Assembly (NCBI GenBank): GCA_030549175.1
Contig: JAUKUA010000003.1
Span: 2,170,001 to 2,234,000 of the forward strand
Reading direction: 5' to 3'
Source of the DNA: Lasiosphaeris hirsuta
Taxonomy: Eukaryota; Ascomycota; Sordariomycetes; Sordariales; Lasiosphaeriaceae
Length of the DNA stretch: 64,000 nt
Within the stretch, counting starts at the first letter, position 1, and every line of letters begins with the position of its first letter. The position numbers and the translations under genes are program-made. Shown here piece by piece: positions 11,428 to 23,378 of this stretch. The notes beneath the pieces were generated by a model. The model saw nothing but the letters and a program-made list of their open reading frames with translations, did not search any database and was not told the DNA's origin.

Positions 11428-12193
11428 GGCTATGTGGGAGGCGGCTCGAATAGGGTAGTAGGGCACAAGACTCTCCTGGCTTTGGCGGGCTGATATATGA
11501 GGTTAGGTAGTTCTGAGGCAGGGTTGGTATCTGGATATCTGGATATCGGGCGTCCTAGATCAGGTCGTGGTAGAACCGAGTGCTTGGAAGTTTGACGGTG
11601 ACAGAGCACGCCTTCGCCAGCTGCAGGTTCCCAGCTTCCACGGCAACACTCCCTATTACAAACAGACAGCAAGTATGTTAGGAAGACCTTGTCGAGAGCA
11701 GAGGTAAGACGGTGGATTATGGATTATGCCATCGAATTGGGGCAAATGGAGAGGTCGAGGCGGGGGATGGGCATATTGCAAGCTGCAAGCGGACCCGCAG
11801 TTTCCTTTCTCGCTTGAGACGCGGTCCACCGTGCAATGACGCGCCAGGGAGGGTGCATTTCAATGGACAGCCTTCGAGTGCTCCGTAGTGGACGTGTCGG
11901 CCAATCAGCACACTCAATCGCGTACAAACCTCACCAACCACCCAGCAACGGCAGCAGGACCCCAGCACTAGTGTCCCCAGCGCTTCCCCAAGTACTTGGG
12001 GCATGTACCCAGCCTCGCCAGCTGCCCGCTTGTGCACAATTGAACCCCACATTGAAATATTTCTGCTTATCGCTTATCGGTGTGCATCGCCTCCAAAGAA
12101 GAAAAAAAAATCGGTCTGCGACGAGAGGGTTCCAGGAATCAAGCGTCGACACACCCTAGGGCTCGTCGCAAACCGTCTAACCGACTCGATACC
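11428..12193. other. Divergent promoter region cdt2/spb1
   Basis: These 766 bp between divergent start codons must contain both promoters. Visible elements are an ACGCG core at 11839-11843, tandem ctggatat units around 11530-11550, and an A-rich stretch (gaagaaaaaaaatcgg) about 90 bp before the spb1 ATG. I see no ORF that belongs to a gene. Confidence 0.5.
11838..11845. promoter_or_regulatory. Candidate MBF (ACGCG-core) site
   Basis: GACGCGCC contains the ACGCG core recognised by the G1/S factor MBF in yeasts. It lies about 410 bp upstream of the cdt2 ATG. In fission yeast cdt2 is expressed in G1/S, so a site here is sensible. A single short match can arise by chance. Confidence 0.3.
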
Positions 12194-15138
12194 ATGGCGA
12201 TCCAGAAGAAGAACGGCAAGGGCCGTCTTGACAAGTGGTACAAGCTTGCCAAGGAGAAGGGTTATCGTGCCAGAGCCGCCTTCAAGCTGATCCAGCTCAA
12301 CAAGAAGTATGGCTTCCTTGAGAAGAGCAAGGTCGTCATCGATCTCTGCGCTGCACCCGGTGTAGGTAGCCCTATCCCCAATGCTTCATGTGCAGAAGCG
12401 CTGACGAATGTCAGTCGTGGTGTCAAGTCGCTGCCGAAACTATGCCGCAAAACAGTATCATCATCGGTGTCGATCTCGCCCCTATCAAGCCCATCAACAA
12501 GGTCATTACCTTCCAGAGCGATATCACTACCGAAAAGTGCCGACAGACGATCCGAGGTCATCTCAAGACGTGGAAGGCCGATACCGTGTTGCACGATGGT
12601 GCGCCCAATGTCGGTACTGCGTGGGTGCAGGATTCTTTCAATCAGGCCGAGTTGGTGCTTCACTCATTGAAATTAGCGACCGAGTTCTTGATCGAGGGCG
12701 GAACCTTCGTGGTATGTTCTACCTTGAACGAGAAGACAAGGCCACAAGATGGGTTGTCTTGCGAAAGCAGCCGGCCCTCCTGGGGCCTTACCCCTGGAAT
12801 ATTTGACATGCGCGGACGGCTTACTTGTGACGATATAGACCAAAGTCTTCAGATCGAAGGACTACAACCCGTTGCTTTGGGTTTTCAAGCAACTGTTCAC
12901 CAAAGTAGATGCGACGAAGCCCCCCTCGTCCAGAAATGTGTCTGCCGAGATTTTCGTCGTCTGCCGCGGTTTCAAGGCTCCGAAGCGCATCGATCCTCGC
13001 CTACTCGACCCTCGCACCGTTTTCGAAGATCTGGCAGAGCCGACGCCGAACAACGAGGCCAAGGTCTATAACCCAGAAATCAAGAAGCGGAAGAGAGATG
13101 GTTATGAGGATGGAGAGTGTATGTTTTCGGTACTTCCTGATGATTGCTGAAGATGCGATTACTGACCCTCGTTGCTCAACAGACATCCAGTTCAAGGAGA
13201 TTGCCGCCAGCGAGTTTATCAATACCGTAGATCCAATTGCCATTCTCGGCCAGTACAACAAGCTGTCATTCGACCAGTCCATAAACGGTGATGTGGCGCT
13301 GGCTGCGCTGGATAAGCTACCCGAGACGACAGAAGAGATCAGGAACTGCTGTCTCGACTTGAAGGTCTTAGGAAGAAAGGAGTTCAAGCTCCTACTCAAA
13401 TGGCGACTGAAGGTCCGGGAGATCTTTGGGTTCCCCTCAAAGAAGTCCGCCAAGGTACTCGCCGAGGAGGTGGCAGTAGTTGAGCCAATGGACGAAGAAC
13501 TCCAGATCCAAGAGGAGTTGCAAAAGATCAACGAAAAGGAGTCGTCCAAGAAGAAGAGGGAAAGGAGGCGCGAAAATGAGAAGAAGCAAAAGGATATTGT
13601 GCGCATGCAGATGAACATGACAGCGCCTATGGATATCGGAGCGGAGCAAGACGGTCCCAGGGGTGAGGGCGAAATGTTCCGTCTCAAGACGGTCGACAAA
13701 ACCGGTGCCCTAGCCAAGATTGCCAAGGGTAAGATGGCCATCATCACCGACCTAGAGGCGAGGAGGAACCATGACTCAGGTATCGGTTCCTCTGGCGAGA
13801 CGGACGACGAGAGTGACGAGGATGGCGACCGGTTAGAGACCGAACTGGACCAGCTATACGACCGGTATAAGGAGCGCAAGGCTGAGAGTGATGCGAAATA
13901 CTGCGCCAAGAAGGCCAGGAAAGAGCATAAGGATGATGAGTGGGAAGGTGTCTCGGCAGATGAGAACGAGTCGAGCGATGAGGAGCTCGAAGGATTCGAG
14001 TCGAGCAGTGACGAGGATTCGGACGAAGAGGCAGACGAAAAGCCGCTACTATGGGATTTGGATGATACCCCCTCAGAAGCAAACGGTCTGTCTAAGCGAG
14101 CCTCGAGCTTCTTCAACCAGGATATCTTCAAGGGTATTGAAGGGCTGATTGAAGAAGACGAGGATGAAAATATGTGGGAGGACGAGGCCGAAACGTCCGC
14201 CGCAGATAAGGCGGCCACAACAACGGCTGAAGCAAAGCAGAAGGCAAATCAAAAGCAAAAGCGCAAGAGAGAGGCAGAAGCACTAATAGCCGAAGGCAGC
14301 GACGATGAGTCAGCGTCCAAGGCCGCTACCAAGCCCAAACCCAAGACCAAAAAGGTCGATGAGGATGATGACTGGGAGGAGGCGGAGAAGCAGGAGCAAG
14401 AAAAGCGCAAGAAGGATGGACGACTTGGTAAGTTTTCACGACTAACATTATCCAGAGACACAAGCTGACCAATATCTACAGACATCGATATCATCACAGC
14501 CGAAGCCATGACTCTCGCCCATCAGCTAGCATCCGGACAAAAGACAACACACGACCTTATCGATGATGGCTTCAACAAGCATGCACTCAAGGATCGGGAC
14601 GGCCTACCAGATTGGTTCCTCGACGACGAAGGCAAGCACGATAGGGCACACAAGCCCATCAGCAAGGCCGCCGCCGATGCGATCAAGGAGAAGCTCCGAG
14701 CCTACAATGCCAGGCCCATCAAGAAGGTGGCCGAGGCACGGGCGAGAAAAAAGTTCAAGCAGGCACAGCGCCTCGAGAAGCTCAAGAAGAAGGCGGACAT
14801 GCTGGCTACCGACGAGGTTAGTTTTGACCTATGTGTTGTTGCCGCGAGTTGTCGCCGAGCGTGTTGGCTGGCGTTCTTTTGTGAAATGCAACCATGAGGC
14901 TAACTAGTCATTACAGGGACTGTCCGAGAAGGACAAAGCGTCGAGCATCCAAAAGCTCATCGGCGCGTCCAAGAAGAAGGGCAAGAGAAATCCCATCAAG
15001 GTCGTCAAGGCACAGGGATCAAACCGTGGAAACGCAGGCAGACCCCATGGTGTCAAGGGGCGTTACAAGATGGTGGATCCACGGATGAAGAAGGAGCTGA
15101 GGGCGATGACAAGGATCGCCAAGAAGAAGAGCAGGTAG
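12194..15138 (+). CDS. spb1: AdoMet-dependent rRNA methyltransferase Spb1
   Basis: Six exons (12194-12361, 12415-12711, 12839-13118, 13183-14427, 14482-14816, 14917-15138) give about 848 aa, normal for fungal Spb1. The N-terminal FtsJ/RrmJ domain has an SAM-binding motif DLCAAPG(SWCQ), and the tetrad K31, D117 (LHDGAPN), K157 (TKVFRS) and E192 (SAEIFVVC). A basic and acidic low-complexity middle (DUF3381 region) and a Lys-rich Spb1 C-terminal domain with [14 protein letters not shown] near the end complete the architecture. In yeast, Spb1 2'-O-methylates the 25S rRNA A-loop G and is needed for 60S assembly in the nucleolus. The split Gly codon at exon 1 and the conserved SWCQVAAE junction support the first intron. 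The assignment is very secure. Confidence 0.96.
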
Positions 15139-15260
15139 ATGTTTACGTATGTGTAGTTGGGGAGGCCATGTCAGAAATATGCTCACCCATACCATCTGTT
15201 GAATGGGAAATATATGACGAGAAAGGCCAATTAATTACAGCTCTCACCTCGAATCGGCGC

Positions 15261-16551
15261 TTATCTATTGTGACTGTTGGGATTCACCGCTCTTACAAAG
15301 TTGCTCAACGGATAGAGTGGCCCAGCGAAGTCCATGTCGTACCTGTGAGGTGGGAGAGTTCAGTACAGGGATTGGGGGCGTTAGAACCGGGGAGTAGTGA
15401 GGAAGGACGCAGTGTTACCAATAATTAACTGCCACGCAGATGTCGTTGGGGAAGCAGGACTGTGAAACTTTGTGATACCTTGGTCGTGGCGATTAGCATT
15501 ATCCGGTCCTGGACTAGCCGCATGCTTAAAATCAAGGTGGATGTGAGAGGAAACTGCTTACCACATGCAGGGCAGGTAAAGCATGTCCCCGGGCCAAAGC
15601 GTTAGGCGCACCGGCTCGGCAAGGTATGAGTAGGCCGTCGCATTCTCGAGCGGCCGGTCGGGGTCCCAGGTGGCGAAGGGAATGGTTCCGTTGCCGCCGC
15701 TTTCGTCGTTGTCGTCGGGGCGTAGCTCGAGGACCTCGTCGTTAGGTTTTTGAGGCTGTGTCCGATGATACTGCATGGGCTTGAGCGTCTGTTCGTTGAC
15801 GCAGGGCTGGCAATGCGGCGGGAGCAGCACAAAGTGCTTCTGCCCGAGGACCTGCACGTACAGGTTCTCGTAGTTGTCTTTGTGGAGAGCTGTTACCGAG
15901 TGGGAGTTGCCGATCCATAAATTAATGGCGTCGGGGGACTCCTGCTCTAGGGCAATGCGTGCGAAGGGTATGTCTTGTTGGACGTGGCTGAAGAGGGAGG
16001 CGTATTCGTTACGGAGGTTGTCGTTTTCTTTATGGGGTGAGGATAGGAGCCGAGTGAGACGAGGAGGGAGGGTACTTACGGGTTTGGGCGTACCTAATCT
16101 CTCCCGAGTCTACTGCTTGCCCATTTTCTTGCTGGATCACGTAGTTTAGAAACTCGGGAAAGGGCTGGTCCTCTTCCCACGGTTTAGCGAAGACGAGGGA
16201 GCCGTCTTTGTAAGTGGTGGGAGCATCAGCGTTACTGTAAATGAAAATGTGTCAGACAGGAGATATTTCCCTGTTCTATCCGGATAAGGGAGCCACCCAC
16301 CCGGCAGGCGTAACGGCAACATTTACAGTCTCATCAGCGAGATGGCTTGTGAGAAATTTGGAAGTCCAAGTTTGTGTTGCCTTCCAGTTAGCAGCAGCGC
16401 CTCTCACAACGAAGGGCGTGTTCTTTGCGACGAAGCGCATAAATTCGAGGGGACTTGGCTCCTCATCGAGCTCTGTGATAATGTGGCTGTTGAGCTCATT
16501 GTAAGTAGTAATGAGCTCGGTAATTGGGTCAGCCCCGTGTGGACTTGCCAT
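15261..16551 (-). CDS. JMJD7-type JmjC lysyl hydroxylase
   Basis: Five exons (16301-16551, 16080-16234, 15562-16027, 15419-15478, 15261-15342) give 337 aa, close to human JMJD7 (316). The cupin-like JmjC core is intact: the Fe(II) ligands are H184 and D186 (LHKDNYENLY) and H293 (MWYHKVSQ), with NLWIG and WPGDMLYLPCMW typical of the family. JMJD7 hydroxylates lysine in the GTPases DRG1/DRG2, using 2-oxoglutarate and O2. The last intron is easy to miss: the unspliced frame stops after VNYW, but splicing from 15418 to 15343 restores the conserved VNYWYDMDF ending. The 3' end lies about 120 bp from the convergent spb1 stop. The substrate in fungi is inferred from the family. Confidence 0.88.
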
Positions 16552-18499
16552 TTTCAACTTTCTTCGAGGATCATGGAGTTGAAAGTTCGAGTACCCGCCA
16601 GACGAGACTGTGCAACGATGGACGTCGCGAAATTGATGCCAGGGCTGTCAGTGCGTCATCAGCTGGCGGGCACTGCAGGTAGCCGTCTGGAGGCATTTGA
16701 CCAACACCACGGTTGATGCCTCTGGGTTTGGAGGCTGAAATCATCTACGAAGGCAGTCTACACAGTATCTCTACCACAAATGTGTGATTGTTTTCTTTTG
16801 TTTAGGCGCCGTCGAGCTTGACGGTGAGGCTTGATTTGGTTTACAACGATTTGCTGCTACTACTACCTGTCTATCCCGTTCCTACTCCAGCAGTACTAGA
16901 CAGCATGTGCAGAAGCCCCACTTCGATGAACTACTAAACGCCTGGATGTTGCTTCGCAGTCGTGGACCATCAGAGGAACGACCGTTACCCACCATCAGCC
17001 CTGGATCACTGACTCCTCCCCCCTACGTGTTACTGCGTGAGATCGAACAATGAGATAATGAAATTCCGAAATGCTGGTCATCCAGGAGGGTTCCTGCATC
17101 TCGAAAGCGCCTGGAGGTGCTCGATTCATCGCCTTGCATTTGCACACTGGCTGTTAGGCGCTGTGACTTGGGACCCGGCGCGAGGCTTCTAATGTTTCGT
17201 TTTTCTCTTTGGGCAAACACCCTGCCGGATTGCGATCCAGGGCGGTTTCTCAGATCGAGAGAGAGACTCTGTGGGGCACCTTCATCGGACGGACCCGTCT
17301 TATCACTCTTGACTGTCTCCCGGGTCTCGGCCCGGGACCTGTGTTTCTTGAACTTGACAAGTCGAGATCTGATAGTCGCTTACTTCAGAGTACATGGTCT
17401 TCTCCTCGAAACCTTCGCATCGTTGACTACTAGGTTGCTGGCTGGCATTGCCGGCCTTGAGCCAGTCGAAGAAGCGACGATTCCCTACCTAAGCCCGTAC
17501 CGTGCTGTGTATCGACCGACCACGTCTAGTCCACCAGCTCTCCTGGACACTGGAAACACGCAGCGCGGCGGGCGTGAGCAAGCCGTGCGGCGCAGTTTGC
17601 GCTATGACGGCTCCCAGGCTGCAACGTGCGCCAGGGGGTGCGCACAGTTTGGGGCTTCAGTTTGGTCAACACGGACCGCGGAGTGCCCAAGCGGCTGAGA
17701 TTCCGGTTTGCCTCTCTCCACTGCACCATCCCAGGTTCCATCGAATTTTGGGATTCCCATTGCCATTCTCAGTTGACCCCACGACCAGAACCTAGAGCCC
17801 CCAACCGCCTCGACATAATCGTAATCGCGTCGGCAGAGCATCGCGAAAATCTGGGAAACCTGGGTGCACTAGACCTGGCCGCCAACCCCGATCACTCACT
17901 GGCCGAGCCACTCAATCCTAGCTCGCCTGTCTCGATTGCATCTGGCCATTGAGAGCTGACGCGCACCACCAGAACCACTCTGTCTCACAGAACTTCTCGG
18001 GATTGTCTCAATTGGGGCAGCCCTCGAGCCTGGACTTGCTCGCCTTTCTCACTTCGGCCTAGCAGGACGTGCATCCGTATGCCGTCTCTTGCATTTGACG
18101 CTGCCCAGTTCTCTCGACGACGAACTCGCTGCCGCCAGCTCATCATTCCCGGTTCCTCAGGTTGCGTGAAGTGACGCAACAGCCAATCCCATCGTGCCTA
18201 TCTAGCCCACAGCTTCGCCAGTTTCCCACCAGTTTCCCACTCAGACCATCGAAAGCAAGTGGGCCAACCCCAGGAAGCACCCAAGGCCACTGTTTTCCTC
18301 GATGATGAATGTTACCCCATAGCTATTCTGACCCCCCCCCTCCCTTACCTCCTCGTCGCCCCTCCCGCCGCCCTTTCACTCCGATCCTCACTTGGGGCGT
18401 TGGTCTGCTGCCGGTTACGAGCTGAGCAATGCTGGCGAGCTCGTGTCCACCGGCCGAGTCCTCGGATTGTCAGGGGCATAGATAAGCCCTCCGCCGATT
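16552..18499. other. Long intergenic leader region upstream of the Scap gene
   Basis: This is about 1.95 kb between divergent genes. It is GC-rich and pyrimidine-rich towards 18200-18500, with a tandem ccagtttccca pair near 18219-18240 and a C9 run near 18332. Fungal sterol-regulator genes often have long leaders, so part may be transcribed. I see no RNA gene, and no ORF with recognisable content. Confidence 0.4.
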
Positions 18500-21400
18500 A
18501 TGTTGTGGTATCTCCTCTACCCACTTCGACGGTTTGTCACCCCTCCTCCCTCCTACTCCATCGCTACCCCAGCTGGCGGATGAGCTCTTTAATGGTTCTA
18601 ACTGTCCACAGGACGACGGAGGCCCCGATATTAGCTCCAAACCATTCCCTCCGAGCTGCCTTCTCGCGATATGGGACCTGGGCTGCCCGCCATGTCAAGA
18701 CAGTATTGCCAATATCGACAGCTGTCGTCTTCGTCTTTCTTTATCTATTCCCCTTTCTCTATACCACCGATGTGACCAACATCACAAGTGGTGTGTCCAA
18801 CCTTCCCCACCATGTCTGGACAGACGCCCAGCCGCTCAGCGAGCGGGCCGTTGTTGAGCCTGATGTCATTATGCGTTCCATCTGGATCCATGGCACTTAC
18901 ATGAAGGCACTTGAGCGCGATGTTTTGCTTGGAGCGCTGGAGCTGCAAGACGAACTCCTGGGCCCGACCACCGATTTCAGCCCCCGTAAGTCGACAAATA
19001 TCCTGCCTTTCTTGCCCGACCCGACCGCCGACTTGGATCGTGGAGAGCGGGACATCTTCCATATCGTCAACGGCCTGACAAACCAGTCCTGGTTCTTTCA
19101 CTCGCCACTCCAGTACTGGTCTGGATCTGCTAGTAATATCGCCGCAGACGAGGATATTGTTTCCACCGTTAACGCCAGGAAGGCACAGTCAACATCGGTC
19201 AACGTCACCTTGCGACACTCAATCGTTTTCAGCGGCAAGCGCTTCGAAGAGCGGAAACTCGTTGCCGCAGATGCTCTTGTTGTCACACTCATCCATCTAC
19301 GCGACTCTCCTGTTGGCAAGCAATGGGTGAGGAAGACCGAGGCGCTCGCCGCGCACCTTCGTGACAAGTGGACAATCATCCCAGAGGATGGGAGGAGTAC
19401 ATCGAGTCAGCTATACGAGTTCCAGTTCCGCCCAATGTCATGGCCCGACTGGGTTCTCCTGAGTGTCGCATACTCGCTCACGTTCGTCTATTTGCTCCTC
19501 AGTCTCTCCAGACTCCGCGCCGTCAAATCAAGGCTCGGACTCATGGTGACGATTCTGGCTCAGATTGCGGCCTCCATCGTCTCTAGCTTCACTATCTGCG
19601 CCATTTTTAAGATCGACCTATCGCGTGTCCCCTACTATGCCTATCCACTTGTGATTCTCGCCATCAGCATGGAGAACTCGCTCCGGCTCATCAACGCGGT
19701 CATCATCACGTCTTCGAGCATAAGCATCAGTGACCGGATAGGAGAGGCTTTTGGTGCAACAGCTCACGTCGCGGTAGCTAACCGCCTACAAAATCTACTA
19801 ATTCTCCTTGGACTTTCACGCATCACATTTCCTGGTGTCGCGGCATTTTGTACCTTTGCCGCAGTTGCGATCGTGTTCGACTTCTTCTACCTGGCCACCT
19901 TCTTCCTCTCGGTCCTTAGTGTGGATCTGCGGCAGAGAGAGCTAAGCGATCTTGAGAAAACGTCTTCGAATCGAAACAAGTCCTCCCAAGCCGTCGCCGC
20001 CAAGCCGACAATGGTCGATACCTTTCGCCAACTACGGTTGGGTGAAATCGCGTTGTCCACTCGCGTAGCCGGCACAATTGTCGTCCTTGGGTTTGTTCTC
20101 ATTGCGCAGTCACATTACGCACCAGAAAGTGGCCGGCAGTGGCTAAATCGCATTCTTAGCCTGTCGAGAAGGGACAGAGATTCCGGCGTCTCCAAGACGT
20201 CACTACTCATTGACATCCATCAAGCCAGGAGTCCAACTTCCTGGCTCCGCTTACAAGACCATGAGACCGCACGGGAAGTCATCAACGTTGTCAAACCATG
20301 GGCACATAGCTACGTGGCAATGGTCTATGATCCCATTGTTTTTGTGCTGAAAGGCTCGGACCGCGTGCCCCACAGCAGGGAGCCATATTTCTTGCCTGCG
20401 GTATATGATTTCATTCACCACGAAATTCCTCGTTTCTTGGTCTTGCTCGCAACTATGCTAGCTATGCTCCTGCTGTTTACCAACTACCTACTGCAGGACC
20501 AGTTCAAAGAGCTAGGGGATCTCGACCACCCTGACGACGAACCCCTGATATCAATCCAAACACTGAGCCAGGGACATAAACTTGACGTCGTTATGATGGC
20601 TGCATCTCCAGGAGGTCAGCTCGTCTCGGTTGGGCTGGACCGGGCTATTCAAGTCTGGGATGTGCCGTCAGGTTCACGAAGCCAAATCACGTCAGACTCA
20701 GAGGTTCCTCTCGAAAACCCCTTTCCTGTTCTGGGCATGGCGGTCGACGACGTACTGAAGCAACTAGCTCTGGTGTCGTGGGCTAAGGTGTTTTTCTGGA
20801 ACATTGAAGAGCAGCAATGGGGGCCGATATTGCAAATAGATTTGGGTGGACACAAGCCAGAAGCGGTTTTCTTTACCGCCAGTGGGCCCAATGCTACACC
20901 GGCACTTGTTGTGGTGAGGAGGAACGGAACGATGGCTGAGCTGTATCCCGAGGAGGAACAGTCTCGGGAATATGTTGTCTGCAAAACACCTCTCATATGG
21001 GCGGTTTCATTTGCGGAATCACGTAAGTGTACCAAGTTCGAGCGCGCCAACAGTCTCGGTGGACAACCACCACTGGACAAGTCCTATTTGTTCGCTGACC
21101 GGCTACACCCGCCAGAATCCATGCATCTAAACAGCCTACGCACGTCAATAATGACAGTATCTCGGAAAGGCTGCATCCATCTCGTCAGGCAGCATGCGGG
21201 CAGGTGGATCTCTGAAGAAGTAGAGCTCGCCGCGCCAATTTCTAGAGATATCCATTCCTTGATAACAGTTCCTGAATTCTCCATGTATCTTGTTGGCCGA
21301 TCTCGAACGGTTGACTTGGTGGATCTGGAGTCAGCGGCCATTATTCACACGTTTCAAACCGAGCCCATGCAGCCACGTTCACTAAGACGAGTCGCTTCAA

Positions 21401-22089
21401 AACGGGCTCAACATCCAGGCCTAGCGTCGCTGACATTATCATACATCAACTCCGAGACAGGAGATCTAGTCGTCCAGACCTACCTGCCAGAAGATGATGA
21501 TAGTGACCCCATCTACTCATATAATCCCATAGAGGCTAGGGATGGACGCCGGCGTCCGTGGACTGCAAAGAGGGAAATTACTAGGCGTGTTCCCCAGCCT
21601 GGCGTCTGGGAAACCCTCTCCAACGGCAGTATAGTCGGCGTTCGACGCCGCCCATTACCTCCAAAGACACAACACCATTCGCCGCCCACAACAACAAACG
21701 GCCTCCGCCGCCGTGGTGGCGGTACCGCCCGACTAGACACCGCATCCAATCCGGAAAACGAGCCATGGGAGGCTTGGGCGATGAACCACCTCGAGACCAA
21801 GGGCGACATTGAGACGATGCCACTCGATACCCCTGCCGATGGCGGCGACGAGGAATTGCAATTTGATCCTGGGCACCTTATGATCTCGGAGCTGGGCCCC
21901 ATGGCCAAGCTGGGGACTATGAGCGTGGCCGTCGGGCTTGGCAACGTCATTAAAGTCATCAGCATTGGGCACGAGTACTTTGACCGGGCTCTGGATCAGC
22001 TAGCGACCGGGGATCCGAGTCGAAATATCGCGGCGGCGAGGAGACGAAGAGCCGGAGCAGGGTCTCGGGCAAGAGGAGGCTCAAGATGA
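18500..22089 (+). CDS. scp1: SREBP cleavage-activating protein (Scap/Scp1) homologue
   Basis: The protein is 1169 aa (about 1138 if the optional intron is spliced). A short first exon (18500-18531, MLWYLLYPLR) splices to 18612, giving the N-terminus RTTEAPILAP and then the first membrane helix. A lumenal loop of about 270 residues is followed by the sterol-sensing domain (about residues 310-470), with helices such as WVLLSVAYSLTFVYLLLSLS and YPLVILAISMENSLRLINAV. A cytosolic WD40 part with low-scoring repeats ends the protein. Scap binds SREBP in the ER and, in fungi, controls sterol and hypoxia responses. In-frame GT-AG signals (21023-21115, 93 bp, with ctgac before the acceptor) suggest a further intron that does not change frame. 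An ATG at 18580 is a weaker alternative start. Confidence 0.9.
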
Positions 22090-22651
22090 AAACGAACGGC
22101 CTTGATCGTCTGACAATATGTGCCGAGACGAAGTGCGGATCTTTGCCTTGATTTCCGATTACCATTTTATTTTACGTATCATACATTATACCCCTCATGT
22201 TTTTATCTATGGCGGTAAATGTTGAAATGAAAAGAAGCTCGTTCTAAGAATGACGGGGGTTACTTTGGGGAGTTATACACTGTGGAGTGTGGAGCGGGCG
22301 AATGGGCACGAGATGTTGTCCGATGGCGTCCTTTATATACGGTTTTCTCAGCGGTATGAGCAGTGTCTTTTTAGAACATCCCATGAAGGATTGAGAGGTA
22401 GCTAGGTGTGTTTGGTCGGTGCATTTGTGGGGGATGGTTCAGGAGGCGGCTTGCTATGTGTACGTTTAGAGAAGAGGCAAGAGAGAAATATGCGGGCAGT
22501 GTGTTATTCTGCCTTGCTTCAGGTTACTCGAACGTTGACCGCTCACCTGTGTGACCACGGTTCACCGAAAACCCATCTCGGACGGACCACTGCAAACGGG
22601 GAATGGCATCAAAAAGCCACTCGAACATAACAACGGAGTAAAATAAAAGGA
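22090..22651. other. Scap 3' region
   Basis: These 560 bp follow the scp1 stop and are AT-rich near 22140-22240 (likely 3' UTR). No coding feature is visible before the tRNA gene, which is on the opposite strand. Confidence 0.4.
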
Positions 22652-22745
22652 TAGTTCTGGCGGGGATTGAACCCGCGACCGTCGCATACCAATGACCCAG
22701 CGGAAAGGTATAAGAGCGAAATCTTAACCGCTAGACCACAGGACT
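22652..22745 (-). tRNA. tRNA with 21-nt intron, anticodon UAU (Ile), imperfect stems
   Basis: On the minus strand a 94-nt cloverleaf can be drawn. The acceptor strand 5' AGTCCTG pairs with CAGAACT (one C-A mismatch) with discriminator A. The D arm is GTCT-AGCGGTTA-AGAT, the anticodon stem TCGCT pairs with TGCGA (terminal T-T mismatch), the variable loop is CGGTC, and the T arm is GCGGG-TTCAATC-CCCGC. The anticodon is TAT at 34-36, with a 21-nt intron directly after position 37, the canonical place. Yeast tRNA-Ile(UAU) also carries an intron. The D-arm sequence is Glu-like, and the two mismatches leave open a pseudogene or a wrong isotype call. Confidence 0.7.
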
Positions 22746-23378
22746 TTTCCATTCCGTGATGCATGATTTCCCCAGTAATGTTTGGTTGTAAGTGTAGCCA
22801 GGTGGCTGGAATTGAAATGGGGCAACCTTACACCAGCGCCTGGACGCCAGGAAGGAGCCGCTCGCCACTTAGGATGCATGCTATTGAAGGTATCAATAAC
22901 GGCAATTCAACGAAAAAGGCAAGCTATAATAGATACCCCGAATCCCCTCTCTGGCCAACCTATATTCGCCGCCCGCCGAGCCCTGAAGCTAATACGAGAG
23001 TATGTTTACATACAACACCCGACGGATCCGCTCTCGGCGAAGACACCAGGACCCACCGACATTAAGGTGTGATCTCCCCTGCGCAGGGGAGAGTTGGTGC
23101 TAGGTGCACCGACTTGCAGCCATTTCCAGGCCTTCGTCTATTCCATATTCTTCCCTCGCCTGAAAAAAAAGAAAAGCCGTTTACTTCGTCCTTATATCAT
23201 ATCGTCGTTACTTTCGTCCCCCCCTTGGCCTAGCCATACCTCTCCCCCACTCGACCCTGTCGGGGCTATAGCTGGCGGATGGGGGTTCAATCATTGGTGT
23301 GACCCCCCCGAGCGGCGGTCGGTTCATGGCCGATTGGCGTGGTTTGGTTGTGTCTTGGTTTTCCTCCCGTCCTCCCTC
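22746..23378. other. Intergenic region between tRNA and Cys-rich gene
   Basis: These 630 bp contain a pyrimidine-rich segment (23110-23260) with short C runs. I see no gene or structured RNA in it. Confidence 0.4.

Noticed and set aside
13001..14218. 405-codon minus-strand frame opposite spb1
   Set aside because: It is a Ser-rich shadow of the acidic/Lys-rich spb1 coding strand, not an independent gene.
17680..17760. Possible tRNA-like segment (cccaagcggctgagat)
   Set aside because: An A-box-like word occurs, but there is no matching B box or acceptor stem; the downstream ggttccatcgaa does not fit.
18259..18579. 107-codon in-frame extension upstream of the Scap ATG at 18580
   Set aside because: It begins at GTG and has no ATG; the conserved N-terminus is supplied by the spliced exon at 18500-18531 in another frame.
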